This document shows, piece after piece, positions 1 to 8,103 of a stretch of DNA of 64,000 nucleotides; within the stretch, counting starts at the first letter, position 1, and every line of letters starts with the position of its first letter. Under the pieces are notes generated by a model that ran no database searches, was not told the origin of the DNA, and was given only the letters and a program-made list of their open reading frames with translations. The stretch is from Candidatus Gastranaerophilales bacterium (GTDB lineage Bacteria > Cyanobacteriota > Vampirovibrionia > Gastranaerophilales > Gastranaerophilaceae). The stretch is from contig CANPZP010000002.1 of assembly GCA_947589115.1 (NCBI GenBank), positions 1-64,000 of the forward strand, written 5' to 3'. The position numbers and the translations under genes were made by a program.

Positions 1-104
1 AGCGAAATTCCGCAGGGTGAAGCGAAGCGAACCCGAGGGAAGCGAGAGCCGAAGTGACGGCAGCGAAAGCGAAGGAACGACAGGCGAAAGCGAACAGGAA
101 TTTC
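1..104. repeat. G+C-rich mini-hairpin element upstream of rplK
   Basis: About 58% G+C (60 of 104 bases counted) in otherwise roughly 30% G+C DNA. It is bracketed by a perfect 8-bp inverted repeat, GAAATTCC at 4-11 and GGAATTTC at 97-104. Inside are four copies of very short stable hairpins closed by GC pairs: GCGAAGC (22-28, itself enclosed by GGGT 15-18 and ACCC 31-34), GCGAGAGC (42-49) and GCGAAAGC (63-70 and 84-91). All have purine GNA or GNRA-type loops. It could be a dispersed palindromic repeat or a folded leader or spacer RNA. Its left end may lie outside the window. No frame looks like a normal protein. Confidence 0.55.
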
Positions 105-131
105 AAGAAGCGAAAACAAATATACAAAACT

Positions 132-162
132 GTGGAAGGAATAAAAATTCCGCCATTACCAC
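132..162 (+). promoter_or_regulatory. structured leader element before rplK (copy 1)
   Basis: Outer helix GTGG (132-135) with CCAC (159-162), a two-base AA, an inner hairpin GGAAT/ATTCC (138-142 with 147-151, loop AAAA), then a 7-nt single-stranded side GCCATTA (152-158). It ends three bases before the AAAGGAG ribosome-binding site. A second copy with a different inner stem but the same plan precedes rplA. By position it is a candidate ribosomal-protein (L1) autoregulatory site; that function is inferred. Confidence 0.5.
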
Positions 163-177
163 GAAAGGAGAAACAAA

Positions 178-603
178 ATGGCAAAGAAAGTTGTAGGAAA
201 AATTAAACTACAAATTCAAGCGGGAAAAGCAAACCCGTCACCGCCGGTTGGTCCTGCTTTAGGTCAGCACGGTGTAAACATAATGGATTTCTGCAAACAG
301 TTCAATGCAAGAACAGAATCACAAGCAGGATACATTATTCCGGTAGTAATAGATGTATATGAGGACAGATCATTTTCATTCGTAACAAAATCACCGCCGG
401 CAGCAGTATTAATAAAAAAAGCAATCAATTTAGCAAAAGGCAGCGCAGCTCCAAACAAAACAAAAGTAGGGCAGATTACACATGCTCAACTTGAAGAAAT
501 TGCAAAAATAAAAATGGAAGACCTTAATGCAACAACAATGGAATCTGCACTTGAAATGATAAAAGGTTCTTGCCGTGCAATGGGTGTTACCGTTGTTGAT
601 TAA
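178..603 (+). CDS. rplK: 50S ribosomal protein L11
   Basis: L11 binds the GTPase-associated region of 23S rRNA and supports factor-dependent GTP hydrolysis. The 141-residue product has the usual family length and the hallmark N-terminal [20 protein letters not shown] segment that carries the proline pair contacting antibiotics and factors. The C-terminal RNA-binding half ends in the typical G(S)CRAMGVTV motif. The ATG is preceded by a strong AAAGGAG site. It is the first gene of an rplK-rplA pair with a 55-nt gap that holds a folded element. Confidence 0.98.
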   Translation: MAKKVVGKIKLQIQAGKANPSPPVGPALGQHGVNIMDFCKQFNARTESQAGYIIPVVIDVYEDRSFSFVTKSPPAAVLIKKAINLAKGSAAPNKTKVGQITHAQLEEIAKIKMEDLNATTMESALEMIKGSCRAMGVTVVD

Positions 604-617
604 TTGATTACTACATA

Positions 618-644
618 GTGGAAGCAAAATTGCGTTAAGACCAC
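618..644 (+). promoter_or_regulatory. structured leader element before rplA (copy 2)
   Basis: The plan matches the element before rplK: GTGG (618-621), AA, an inner stem GCA/TGC (624-626 with 631-633), a 7-nt side GTTAAGA (634-640), then CCAC (641-644) directly before AAAAGGAG. The inner stem sequence differs from copy 1 but still pairs, which argues for selection on the fold. Confidence 0.5.
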
Positions 645-658
645 AAAAGGAGAAAGAA

Positions 659-1384
659 ATGTCAAAATTAACTAAAAAACAAAAGAAAATATCAGAAATG
701 ATGGAAGGTTTTATTCAACCTTGCAGTGCTAAAGAAGCTATAGATAAGTTAAAAGAAGTATCAAAAGATACATGCAAATTCAACGAAACAGTAGAGTGTC
801 ATATGTCTTTAGGTATTGATGTAAAACATGCCGATCAGCAAGTTCGTTCAACAACTGTATTACCGGCAGGACTTGGTAAAACAGTAAGAGTATGCGTAAT
901 TGCAAAGGGAGCAAAGGCAACGGAAGCAAAAGAAGCAGGAGCTGACGAAGCAGGAGCTGAAGAAGTTATTGATAAAATAGCAGGCGGCTGGTTTGAGTTC
1001 GATACATTAATTGCGACTCCGGATTGTATGGGAATGTTAGGTAAATTAGGGCGTGTTTTAGGGCCTAAAGGTTTAATGCCTAACCCTAAAACCGGTACTG
1101 TTACTTTAGAAGTTGCAAAAGCAGTTAAAGATGCAAAAGCAGGTAAAGTTGAATTTAGAGCTGATAAGCAAGGTATGATTCACGTTCCTATAGGGAAAAT
1201 ACAATTTTCAGCTGAAGATTTATTAAAAAACTATATCACATTAGCTGATGCAGTATTAAGGGTTAAACCTTCTTCATCTAAAGGTATTTATCTTAAATCA
1301 GTTTACTTAACTACTACAATGGGGCCGAGTATAAAGCTTGATTCTAAGAATGTAGCTGCTGAAGTAAAAGAAAATATACAATAA
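659..1384 (+). CDS. rplA: 50S ribosomal protein L1
   Basis: L1 forms the mobile stalk at the E site of the large subunit and in many bacteria also represses its own operon by binding mRNA. The product is 241 residues, normal for the family. The conserved block around [18 protein letters not shown] (residues about 130-150) is intact, as is the C-terminal [11 protein letters not shown]...TMGP region. It has a strong AAAAGGAG site. The operon ends right after this gene at a hairpin terminator; rplJ and rplL, which often follow, are not here. Confidence 0.98.
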   Translation: MSKLTKKQKKISEMMEGFIQPCSAKEAIDKLKEVSKDTCKFNETVECHMSLGIDVKHADQQVRSTTVLPAGLGKTVRVCVIAKGAKATEAKEAGADEAGAEEVIDKIAGGWFEFDTLIATPDCMGMLGKLGRVLGPKGLMPNPKTGTVTLEVAKAVKDAKAGKVEFRADKQGMIHVPIGKIQFSAEDLLKNYITLADAVLRVKPSSSKGIYLKSVYLTTTMGPSIKLDSKNVAAEVKENIQ

Positions 1385-1407
1385 TTGTAAATATTGATTA
1401 AAAATTG

Positions 1408-1440
1408 GAGAGTATACCGTGAATATGGTATACTCTCTTT
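1408..1440 (+). terminator. intrinsic terminator of rplK-rplA
   Basis: An 11-bp perfect stem, GAGAGTATACC (1408-1418) with GGTATACTCTC (1427-1437), with an 8-nt loop and a short T-rich tail. Confidence 0.85.
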
Positions 1441-1514
1441 ATAATACAGGTATTTATAACTTTTTGAACTTAGCATTTTATACAATAAATCATTAAGTTA
1501 AACAGGACTTTTAA

Positions 1515-2177
1515 ATGACGGAAGATAAAAAAATAACTGAAAAGACAAAGCTATTTATACTTATAAATCTATTAAAATTATTTTTTAATATAGAGAAGCA
1601 TCTTTTGAAAATAAAAAATATAAATTATCCAAAAGAGCAGGTAATATTTTGTATGTGGCATTGTCATCAGTGTCTAGTGTACGGAATAGAAGATAAGAGT
1701 AAATTTTATGCATTAATAAGTGCATCGAACGACGGAGAAGTAATTGCAAAAGCTGCCGAGAGTTTGAATATAAAATCAGTCAGAGGCTCAACAAAAAGAA
1801 GAGGAGTGGCTGCTTCTTTGGAATTAATTGAAAAATTAAAAGAAGGAAATTCCGCAGGAATAATGGTTGACGGACCAAGAGGGCCGAAGGGAAAAGTCAA
1901 AGACGGAATAATAAATATAGCGAAAATATCCGGAGTCCCTATCGTTCCTGTTGCTTGGTATTCAAAAGATAAAACGTTTATTGAATTAGACACATGGGAT
2001 AAGTTCATTGTTCCTACAGGACCTTGTAAAACAGCAGCCTTATACGGAGAACCCATTCATATTCCTGATGAACTTACTAAAAAAGAGATTAAGGATTGGT
2101 GTCAAAAAATTGAAGATGAAATGAACAGGTTGGATTCCGAACTTAAGGCAAATTATGATAAATATTTAATAAGCTAA
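1515..2177 (+). CDS. DUF374 lysophospholipid acyltransferase-like protein
   Basis: The 220-residue product matches the DUF374 family, relatives of lipid A/glycerolipid acyltransferases at the inner membrane. Visible motifs are MWHCHQ (about residues 47-52), where the His would be the catalytic base, a conserved SASNDGE block, and the DGPRGPKG motif (about 118-125) that binds the acyl-acceptor phosphate in this superfamily. No strong transmembrane segment is seen, but residues 10-35 are hydrophobic and could tether it. It stands alone after the rplA terminator. Its likely role is acylation in outer-membrane lipid synthesis, consistent with lpxB/lpxI elsewhere in the window. The acceptor is not known. 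Confidence 0.8.
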   Translation: MTEDKKITEKTKLFILINLLKLFFNIEKHLLKIKNINYPKEQVIFCMWHCHQCLVYGIEDKSKFYALISASNDGEVIAKAAESLNIKSVRGSTKRRGVAASLELIEKLKEGNSAGIMVDGPRGPKGKVKDGIINIAKISGVPIVPVAWYSKDKTFIELDTWDKFIVPTGPCKTAALYGEPIHIPDELTKKEIKDWCQKIEDEMNRLDSELKANYDKYLIS

Positions 2178-2306
2178 AATTTTAAAAATATCACTGGAAA
2201 ACATTTCGGCTTTTTATAAAATATAATAATAATAAATTCAAATTTAAATATTAATTTATATTAATATTGTTTGGCAATTTTTATTTTCATATGCGTTATT
2301 TTTAGT

Positions 2307-4361
2307 ATGAAAATAATCAATCAAATTATAAATCCGAATAGTGCGGTAAATAATAAAAAGCAACAGTTTAAAGCATCCGAAAGTGCTGTAAAACAAAGGT
2401 ATATGCCTATAAATTATGAAGCTGCTCAAGTTATGAAAGCATCTGTTACTTTTAAAGGAAATAATGACAATAGGTACCCCTTAAAAGAGTTAGTCAAAAG
2501 TAATTACAGAAAACAAATTAATAATTCCGATATTTCCCCTCAGAGAAAAGATGCTTGTTTAATGGTTGTTTCCACGGAAAATCCTGACGGCAGCTTTCAT
2601 TTTACAATGGATAAAGAAATAAAAAGTTTATCATCAGAAAAAGAATTTTCAGATGAGCAGATAAGTAATATTTTAAAACGCAGACTTATAAATGTTAATA
2701 CTTATGATGTTGATGAGTTAAAATTATTTTCCGATTTTACCGAGGAGCAATGGAATATCATTAAACCGATGGCATTCAAAATATATGAGGATGGGAAAAA
2801 ACTTGAATCAAAAGAAATACTTAATAAATTAAATGAATTTAAAAATGATGAAATTTCGGTTAATGAATTATATGACGAATATTCCAAGATAATTTTAGGA
2901 CATTTAATAAATGCGAACTTGCCCCAAAACGATAATAAACAAAATAATTATACCGAAACCATAAATGAACAATTACAAAAAGGAGATGTAAATTCTAGCA
3001 GTCTTGAAATGTTATTGTATTTAATGAGCAAAAGAGAAATCCCATATTTATTTTTAGAAGATATACAATCCAACGGCAAAATATCTCCTGAAGCTGCAGA
3101 AGATATAGAAAAATATTTTGAATCGGAAATAAGTGATAAAGACAAATCCGATGTTTTTATATGTCAATACGACAAGAGAGAAGATGCAATTAAATCAGCC
3201 AAAACAGGAGATATCTGTTCATTAAAAGGAGAAAAAAATATATTTATTAAAATGGAGGATAATTCATTAAAAGAAATATTTATGCCTAAAGAAATATATT
3301 TAAAATTGTTTCCTCCTGTTGAAAGATACGCAAATAAGCAGGGAAATATAGGTGACTGCTTCCTTCTTTCATCTTTATACAGTTTATATAGAAATCCTAA
3401 AACCCGCCATAAAATACTTGAAATGTTTAAATATAATGAGAACGATACTTCTTTTAGTATTGCATTAAACGGTTTTGAAAGAAAAGGAAATGAAATAGTA
3501 AAAAAGAATAAAAATGATTTTGATTATAAGTCTGATTATATAAAACTGGCTGAAAATTTATTTGTTCTTTCACGTTCTTCTTTAGGTATCAAGCTATTGG
3601 AAGACTTTTTTTCACAAAAGGCAGAATATAATTCCGAGAAAAATATAAAAGAGCAGTATGAGTTTTTTAAAAATGCTGAATATGACCAAAACGGATACGT
3701 ATACAGAAACGGATTAAAGTATTCAAAATCAGATGTTGAAATGATAGTAAACATGATTGAAGAATATTATAAAAACCCTAATGATATTGAAAAATCCATT
3801 TGTTCTGTTTCTGCCACATATATGGATTCATTATTTAATAAAACGGATGATTTAAACAGTGTCTATGAAAAAATTCCGGAAAAATTCCAACCGTTTTTTA
3901 AATCCGTTCAAAACCGATATGAGCAGTATTTTAAAGAAACAAACGCTGCATCTAAAGAAGCTGATGACATAGTTTCATTTGAAATGTTAGAAAGTATGTA
4001 TGACAGGCCTTTTATTCCGATATACAGATATATAGACGGCGGTGTACCTCAAAAAATATTTAAAAATTTCGGTATGGAAACAAAAGAATATTCTATTTCC
4101 AAGGACGAAGCCGAACTTAAAACAATTTTAAACAATAAAGACAATATAATAAATTACGTCTTTTGTGTATCTTCGGGTAAAGACCATGAATATGACGGTA
4201 TTAAAATATTAGGGGCGCATTCATATTCATTGACTCCTGTTATATCAGATGATGAAATTAAATATATTATTACTAATCCTTTTAATTCAATATTTGGATT
4301 AACCTTAAATTATAATCAATTAAAAAATTTGTTTGAATCTGTTCAGGCAGCTCATGTATAA
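2307..4361 (+). CDS. calpain-like (C2 family) cysteine peptidase
   Basis: The ATG at 2307 is preferred over an in-frame TTG at 2271, giving 684 residues. The first 330 or so residues show no known domain. The last third carries a calpain-type catalytic signature: QGNIGDCFLLSSLYSLYRNP with Cys351, His638 in GAHSYSL, and Asn657 in TNPFNS, in the order and spacing of the papain/calpain triad. No calcium-binding domain is evident, so this would be a bacterial catalytic-core calpain. No signal peptide is visible, though it may be exported another way. The neighbours give no functional clue. A serine or degenerate peptidase is unlikely because all three triad residues are present. The substrate is unknown. 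Confidence 0.7.
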   Translation: MKIINQIINPNSAVNNKKQQFKASESAVKQRYMPINYEAAQVMKASVTFKGNNDNRYPLKELVKSNYRKQINNSDISPQRKDACLMVVSTENPDGSFHFTMDKEIKSLSSEKEFSDEQISNILKRRLINVNTYDVDELKLFSDFTEEQWNIIKPMAFKIYEDGKKLESKEILNKLNEFKNDEISVNELYDEYSKIILGHLINANLPQNDNKQNNYTETINEQLQKGDVNSSSLEMLLYLMSKREIPYLFLEDIQSNGKISPEAAEDIEKYFESEISDKDKSDVFICQYDKREDAIKSAKTGDICSLKGEKNIFIKMEDNSLKEIFMPKEIYLKLFPPVERYANKQGNIGDCFLLSSLYSLYRNPKTRHKILEMFKYNENDTSFSIALNGFERKGNEIVKKNKNDFDYKSDYIKLAENLFVLSRSSLGIKLLEDFFSQKAEYNSEKNIKEQYEFFKNAEYDQNGYVYRNGLKYSKSDVEMIVNMIEEYYKNPNDIEKSICSVSATYMDSLFNKTDDLNSVYEKIPEKFQPFFKSVQNRYEQYFKETNAASKEADDIVSFEMLESMYDRPFIPIYRYIDGGVPQKIFKNFGMETKEYSISKDEAELKTILNNKDNIINYVFCVSSGKDHEYDGIKILGAHSYSLTPVISDDEIKYIITNPFNSIFGLTLNYNQLKNLFESVQAAHV

Positions 4362-4385
4362 GCTATATATGAAAATCAGACACTA

Positions 4386-4413
4386 AAAAGCCTCAATATA
4401 AATTGAGGCTTTT
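4386..4413. terminator. bidirectional terminator
   Basis: The stem AAAAGCCTCAAT with ATTGAGGCTTTT around a 4-nt loop has an A-tract on one side and a T-tract on the other. It therefore serves both the protease gene and the convergent rpaB gene. Confidence 0.85.
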
Positions 4414-4425
4414 AGTATATAAAAA

Positions 4426-5175
4426 TTAGGAAATTCTTTGGAACATATACCCGATACCACGAGCGGTAAGGATTAATTCAGGATTAGCCGGGTCAGTTTC
4501 CAATTTTGAACGAAGTCTTGAAATATGAACGTCAACAACCCTTGTATCAATTCTGTGATCCGGCGGATAAGACCAAACATGCTGCAGGATTTCATTTCTT
4601 GAATATGCCTGACCTGAATTATTAACTAATAACTCAAGCAAGCTGAATTCCATGCCTGTAAGTCTGATACGTTCATTTTTTCTGAATACTTGACGTCTTG
4701 CGGTATCAATTCTGATATTACCTGTAGTAATAACATTTTTAGCTATTTTACTTGCAGGGGCTGCAACTTCTTTTGTATTAGTTCTTCTCAAAACAGCTTT
4801 AACTCTTGCTTCAAGTTCTTTGGGGCTGAATGGTTTAATAACATAGTCATCAGCACCTAATTCTAATCCGGTAATTCTTTCTGATACATCACCTAAAGCT
4901 GTCAGGATAATAATAGGAACATCAGAAGTTCTTCTTATTTCTCTGGTAACACCATAACCGTCAATTTTGGGCATCATAACGTCCAAAACTATTAAATCCG
5001 GATTATGTTTATTGAATGCGGCAATAGCTTCTTCACCGTCAGTTGCCGTAATAATCTCATATCCAATCATGCTCAAACGTGCTTCAAGAATCCTTCTTAT
5101 ACTTGCTTCATCGTCCGCTACCAATATTTTTTGATGAGAATCTTGTTCTGCTTGTACTTCGCTGTTGTCAGTCAT
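4426..5175 (-). CDS. rpaB: RpaB/Ycf27-type OmpR-family response regulator
   Basis: This two-component DNA-binding regulator has an N-terminal receiver (phospho-acceptor Asp65 in LIVLDVMMPK, acidic pair Asp21-Asp22, conserved Lys in VIKPF) and a C-terminal winged helix (about residues 145-245, RLTGMEFSLLELLV, DTRVVDVHISRLR, ILTARGIGYMF). The segments EASIRRILEARLSMIGY and VPIIILTALGDVSERITGLE are close to those I recall from cyanobacterial RpaB, which controls high-light, photosynthesis and cell-cycle genes through HLR1 sites. In a lineage without photosystems its targets must differ. Its promoter contains an HLR1-like repeat over the -10 box. No histidine kinase lies nearby. The ATG has a GAGG-type site upstream. 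Confidence 0.93.
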   Translation of the reverse strand: MTDNSEVQAEQDSHQKILVADDEASIRRILEARLSMIGYEIITATDGEEAIAAFNKHNPDLIVLDVMMPKIDGYGVTREIRRTSDVPIIILTALGDVSERITGLELGADDYVIKPFSPKELEARVKAVLRRTNTKEVAAPASKIAKNVITTGNIRIDTARRQVFRKNERIRLTGMEFSLLELLVNNSGQAYSRNEILQHVWSYPPDHRIDTRVVDVHISRLRSKLETDPANPELILTARGIGYMFQRIS

Positions 5176-5216
5176 CTTTCTTGAACCTCTTAAATTATAA
5201 AAAAAAATTAACTATG

Positions 5217-5234
5217 TTTACATTATATTACAAA
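5217..5234. promoter_or_regulatory. HLR1-like RpaB-binding repeat in the rpaB promoter
   Basis: TTTACATT (5217-5224), 2 bp, then ATTACAAA (5227-5234). The cyanobacterial HLR1 consensus is (G/T)TTACA(T/A)(T/A), two bases, and a repeat of the same. Only the first base of the second unit departs from it. On the minus strand a TATAAT -10 box (5222-5227) lies inside the repeat, 47 nt upstream of the rpaB start, the position expected for repression. Confidence 0.6.
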
Positions 5235-5379
5235 ATATAAAAAATTCAAAATATTTCTTAAAATAAGTAGAAATAATTTAATAAATTTTTGTTAATGATT
5301 TACCTTTGTTATTGATTTTTAACTGATTTTATTTAATCATTTTACTATTGTTTAAAAAGGGTTGAGGATTTTGTATGAA

Positions 5380-6345
5380 ATGAAAGATTTTTTGTCAAAG
5401 TATAAAAATCAAAATGATATATTTGCTTATTTATCGATAACTATTGCGGTAATTTTATACGGGACTACTCTTACTGCGACAAAAATATGTTTAAATTATT
5501 ATACAACACCGCAATTAATGGCATTTAGAATGTTGATTTCATCACTTTTCTTTCTCCCTTTTATTTTTACGCTTTATAAAAATATCAGAATAGAGAAAAA
5601 GGACATTACATTAATACTTTTAATGGTATTATGTGAACCGTGTTTGTATTTTATTTTCGAAACAAATGCGCTAAAATATACTACTTCGGGTCAGGCGGGG
5701 ATAGTAAGTTCCTTGGAACCGGTACTTTTGGTTATTGCAGCAAGAATAATTTTAAAAGAGAAATTTGTAAAAATTATATATTTGGGGTTATTTATTTCAA
5801 TTTTGGGGTCTGTATTATTAAGCTTGTCGTCGGATGTAAATGAATTAGCGCCTAATCCTCTTTTGGGTAATTTTTTGGAGTTAATTGCAATTATACTGAC
5901 GGATACTTGTGTTATAACAACAAAATATTTAATGGATAGATATCCTCCGTTTTTTCTTGCGGGTATATCAGTATTCGGCGGATTCTTTTTCTTTTCGCTG
6001 TTAAATTTGATAAATCATGGTTCATTCATCCCCGTTATGAATGCAAGTATATTTTTGGTGCTTTATTTAGGGATTTTAACGGTAATAGCATATGCATTAT
6101 ATAATTTTGCAATATGTACGTTGTCTGCTGGTAAATTTTCTCCGTTTTTATTTTTATTGCCGGTTGCGGCGGTCTTTTTCGGATGGTTTTTCCTTGGTGA
6201 AACTTTTAATTTAAAACAACTTGCCGCTTGTTTTTTAGTTTTTGCGGGAATATATATCTGCCAGCTTAATGATAAACGTAAAATTGTTCATATTTATAAA
6301 AAGTTTCCTTTTCTTCAAAAATTATTCTTAAAAGGCAAAAAATAA
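5380..6345 (+). CDS. EamA/DMT-family transporter
   Basis: About ten hydrophobic helices span most of the 321 residues. Two internally similar EamA halves are each marked by the helix 3-4 region, for example YFIFETNALKYTTSGQAGIVS followed by LEPVLLVIAARIILKE, typical of drug/metabolite exporters in the inner membrane. The ATG at 5380 is preferred over an in-frame TTG at 5362 because the TTG start would overlap the AGGA ribosome-binding site. The gene is divergent from rpaB and shares a 204-bp intergenic region with it. Substrate unknown. Confidence 0.85.
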   Translation: MKDFLSKYKNQNDIFAYLSITIAVILYGTTLTATKICLNYYTTPQLMAFRMLISSLFFLPFIFTLYKNIRIEKKDITLILLMVLCEPCLYFIFETNALKYTTSGQAGIVSSLEPVLLVIAARIILKEKFVKIIYLGLFISILGSVLLSLSSDVNELAPNPLLGNFLELIAIILTDTCVITTKYLMDRYPPFFLAGISVFGGFFFFSLLNLINHGSFIPVMNASIFLVLYLGILTVIAYALYNFAICTLSAGKFSPFLFLLPVAAVFFGWFFLGETFNLKQLAACFLVFAGIYICQLNDKRKIVHIYKKFPFLQKLFLKGKK

Positions 6346-6463
6346 AATGTTCATGTTATAGTGTGAATGTAATAAGATGTCAGAAAAATTTCGCAATTAA
6401 GTGAGTTATTTCAAAACACTTTATATTGCGGAGTCGGATTAAATTAGAGGCAATAACAATAGT

Positions 6464-7528
6464 ATGGATAAAAATGAAATGAAAATAGGAATACCGAGAG
6501 CACTTTCATATTACTCTTATTTTCCTTTTTTATACGGTTTTTTTACTGATTTAGGTATAGAAATAGTATTATCAGACAGAACGACCAAAAAGACAATGAC
6601 AGACGGTTCAAAATTAGTTGTGCCGGAAACTTGTCTGCCTGTAAAGGTTTACGTCGGTCATATAATAAATCTTCTTGATAAAGGTATTGATAAAATATTT
6701 GTACCTTCAATTCAATCTATAGCACCCAAAATATACAATTGTTCAAAAATAAGGGGATTACCTGATTTAATCAGAAATGTGATAAAACGAGATTTTACGT
6801 TAATAGAAGCAACACTTGATAAATCCGAAAAAAATCAGGGATTATATGAGTTTTTAAAGGAAGCTGCTGCTCCTTTCGGTATAACTAATTCCGAAAGAAT
6901 AAAAGAAGCTTCTAAAGCAGGATGGAAGGTTTATAACAATTATCATGTAATGATGAAAAGCTCAGTTCCGTATAAAAAAGCTTTAAAATATGCAATGGAA
7001 AATAAAGTTGTCATTCCTGACAGTACAAAAGTTTATCCCGTTAATATTGCATTAATTGCGCATGGTTATAATCTGTATGATGAACGTGTAAGTATGAAAA
7101 TCTTTGATAAACTGGAAGATTTGGATGTAAAAGTATTCACGGCGGAGCAGTTAACCACGGAACAGATGACCGAAGGTCTAAATTCGATGAAATCAAGACT
7201 ATACTGGGCAAATGAATACGAAATAACCGGAGCGGCAGCTCATTATATTAAAAATAAAACAATTGACGGTATTATTACAATAAACGCATTCGGGTGCGGT
7301 CCTGATTCTTTAATGCTGGAACGTATATCAAGGTTTGCTCGTAAATCATCAAAACCTATTCTTCACTTATCAATAGATGAACAAACAGGTGAGGCAGGAT
7401 TTATTACCAGAATTGAAGCATTTATTGATATGATATACAGAAAAAAACGCTCAGGCATTATTAATAAAATCAATATTAAAAATGCAAAAGAGTATAATGA
7501 TTCTCAATTCAATAATATAATCAGATAA
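6464..7528 (+). CDS. acyl-CoA dehydratase activase-related protein (DUF2229/COG3580)
   Basis: The 354-residue product opens with MKIGIPRALSYYSYFPFLYG, the DUF2229 signature. It then shows conserved cysteines in PETCLPVK and NAFGCGPDSL and the phrase IDEQTGEAGFITRIEAF, all typical of proteins associated or fused with BadF/HgdC-type ATP-dependent activases of 2-hydroxyacyl-CoA dehydratases. The family is thought to handle an iron-sulfur centre, but its reaction is unproven. Here it is a separate gene; the BadF-type partner sits 55 kb away at 62888-63883. No dehydratase subunit genes are in the window. AGAGG lies upstream of the ATG. Confidence 0.8.
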   Translation: MDKNEMKIGIPRALSYYSYFPFLYGFFTDLGIEIVLSDRTTKKTMTDGSKLVVPETCLPVKVYVGHIINLLDKGIDKIFVPSIQSIAPKIYNCSKIRGLPDLIRNVIKRDFTLIEATLDKSEKNQGLYEFLKEAAAPFGITNSERIKEASKAGWKVYNNYHVMMKSSVPYKKALKYAMENKVVIPDSTKVYPVNIALIAHGYNLYDERVSMKIFDKLEDLDVKVFTAEQLTTEQMTEGLNSMKSRLYWANEYEITGAAAHYIKNKTIDGIITINAFGCGPDSLMLERISRFARKSSKPILHLSIDEQTGEAGFITRIEAFIDMIYRKKRSGIINKINIKNAKEYNDSQFNNIIR

Positions 7529-7546
7529 AAACACATAAAAATATGC

Positions 7547-7580
7547 AAAAAAAAGAGAACTTTTAAAGTTCTCTTTTTTT
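7547..7580. terminator. bidirectional terminator
   Basis: The stem AAAGAGAACTTT with AAAGTTCTCTTT is flanked by A and T tracts. It lies between the convergent DUF2229 gene and sepF. Confidence 0.85.
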
Positions 7581-7595
7581 TCTAATCCCCAAAAC

Positions 7596-8084
7596 TTATA
7601 CTTGCGGTTGATTCCATAAAGCATCTCTTAAAAATTTACTTTTTTGTGATTCTGCTGACAATGCAACATTAACAGGAGTGAAGATAAATACAGAATCACC
7701 GATTTTTTGCTGGCTTCCGGATAGTGCATGTGTAGCTCCGCAAAGGAAATCAACTATCCTTAAAGCTTGTTCTTTATCAAGCAGATGCAAATTTAATACA
7801 ACCGTTTTTCTGTCTTTTAAATGTTTTACAATTGATATTGAATCTTCGTAAGAACGAGGCTCACATACCATTACTTCGTATCCTTTGTAATTCGGATGAG
7901 TAACCACTTTTAAATTTTGTGATTTCTGATCATTTTGAGAATATGAAGGATTTAAAGCTAAGTTATCCTGTGTGGGATAATCGTCAGATTCCTCCATCAT
8001 TTCCGAGTAAATACTGTCTTCTCTTCCATCAAAACCTGATGTTAAAAAATCAATGATTGATTTAAATTTGTCTGCAACTGCCAA
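7596..8084 (-). CDS. sepF: cell division protein SepF
   Basis: SepF tethers FtsZ to the membrane and helps organise the division septum in Firmicutes, Actinobacteria and Cyanobacteria (Cdv2). The 162-residue product has a short N-terminal region that could form the amphipathic membrane helix, an acidic linker, and the SepF/DUF552 core at about residues 65-155 (YKGYEVMVCEPRSYEDS, VVLNLHLLDKEQALRIVDFL, GDSVFIFTPVNV). It lies 19 nt downstream of yggS in the same direction, the usual order in Firmicutes and cyanobacteria. Confidence 0.93.
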   Translation of the reverse strand: MAVADKFKSIIDFLTSGFDGREDSIYSEMMEESDDYPTQDNLALNPSYSQNDQKSQNLKVVTHPNYKGYEVMVCEPRSYEDSISIVKHLKDRKTVVLNLHLLDKEQALRIVDFLCGATHALSGSQQKIGDSVFIFTPVNVALSAESQKSKFLRDALWNQPQV

Positions 8085-8103
8085 TTTTTCTTCCTCCTAA
8101 GTA

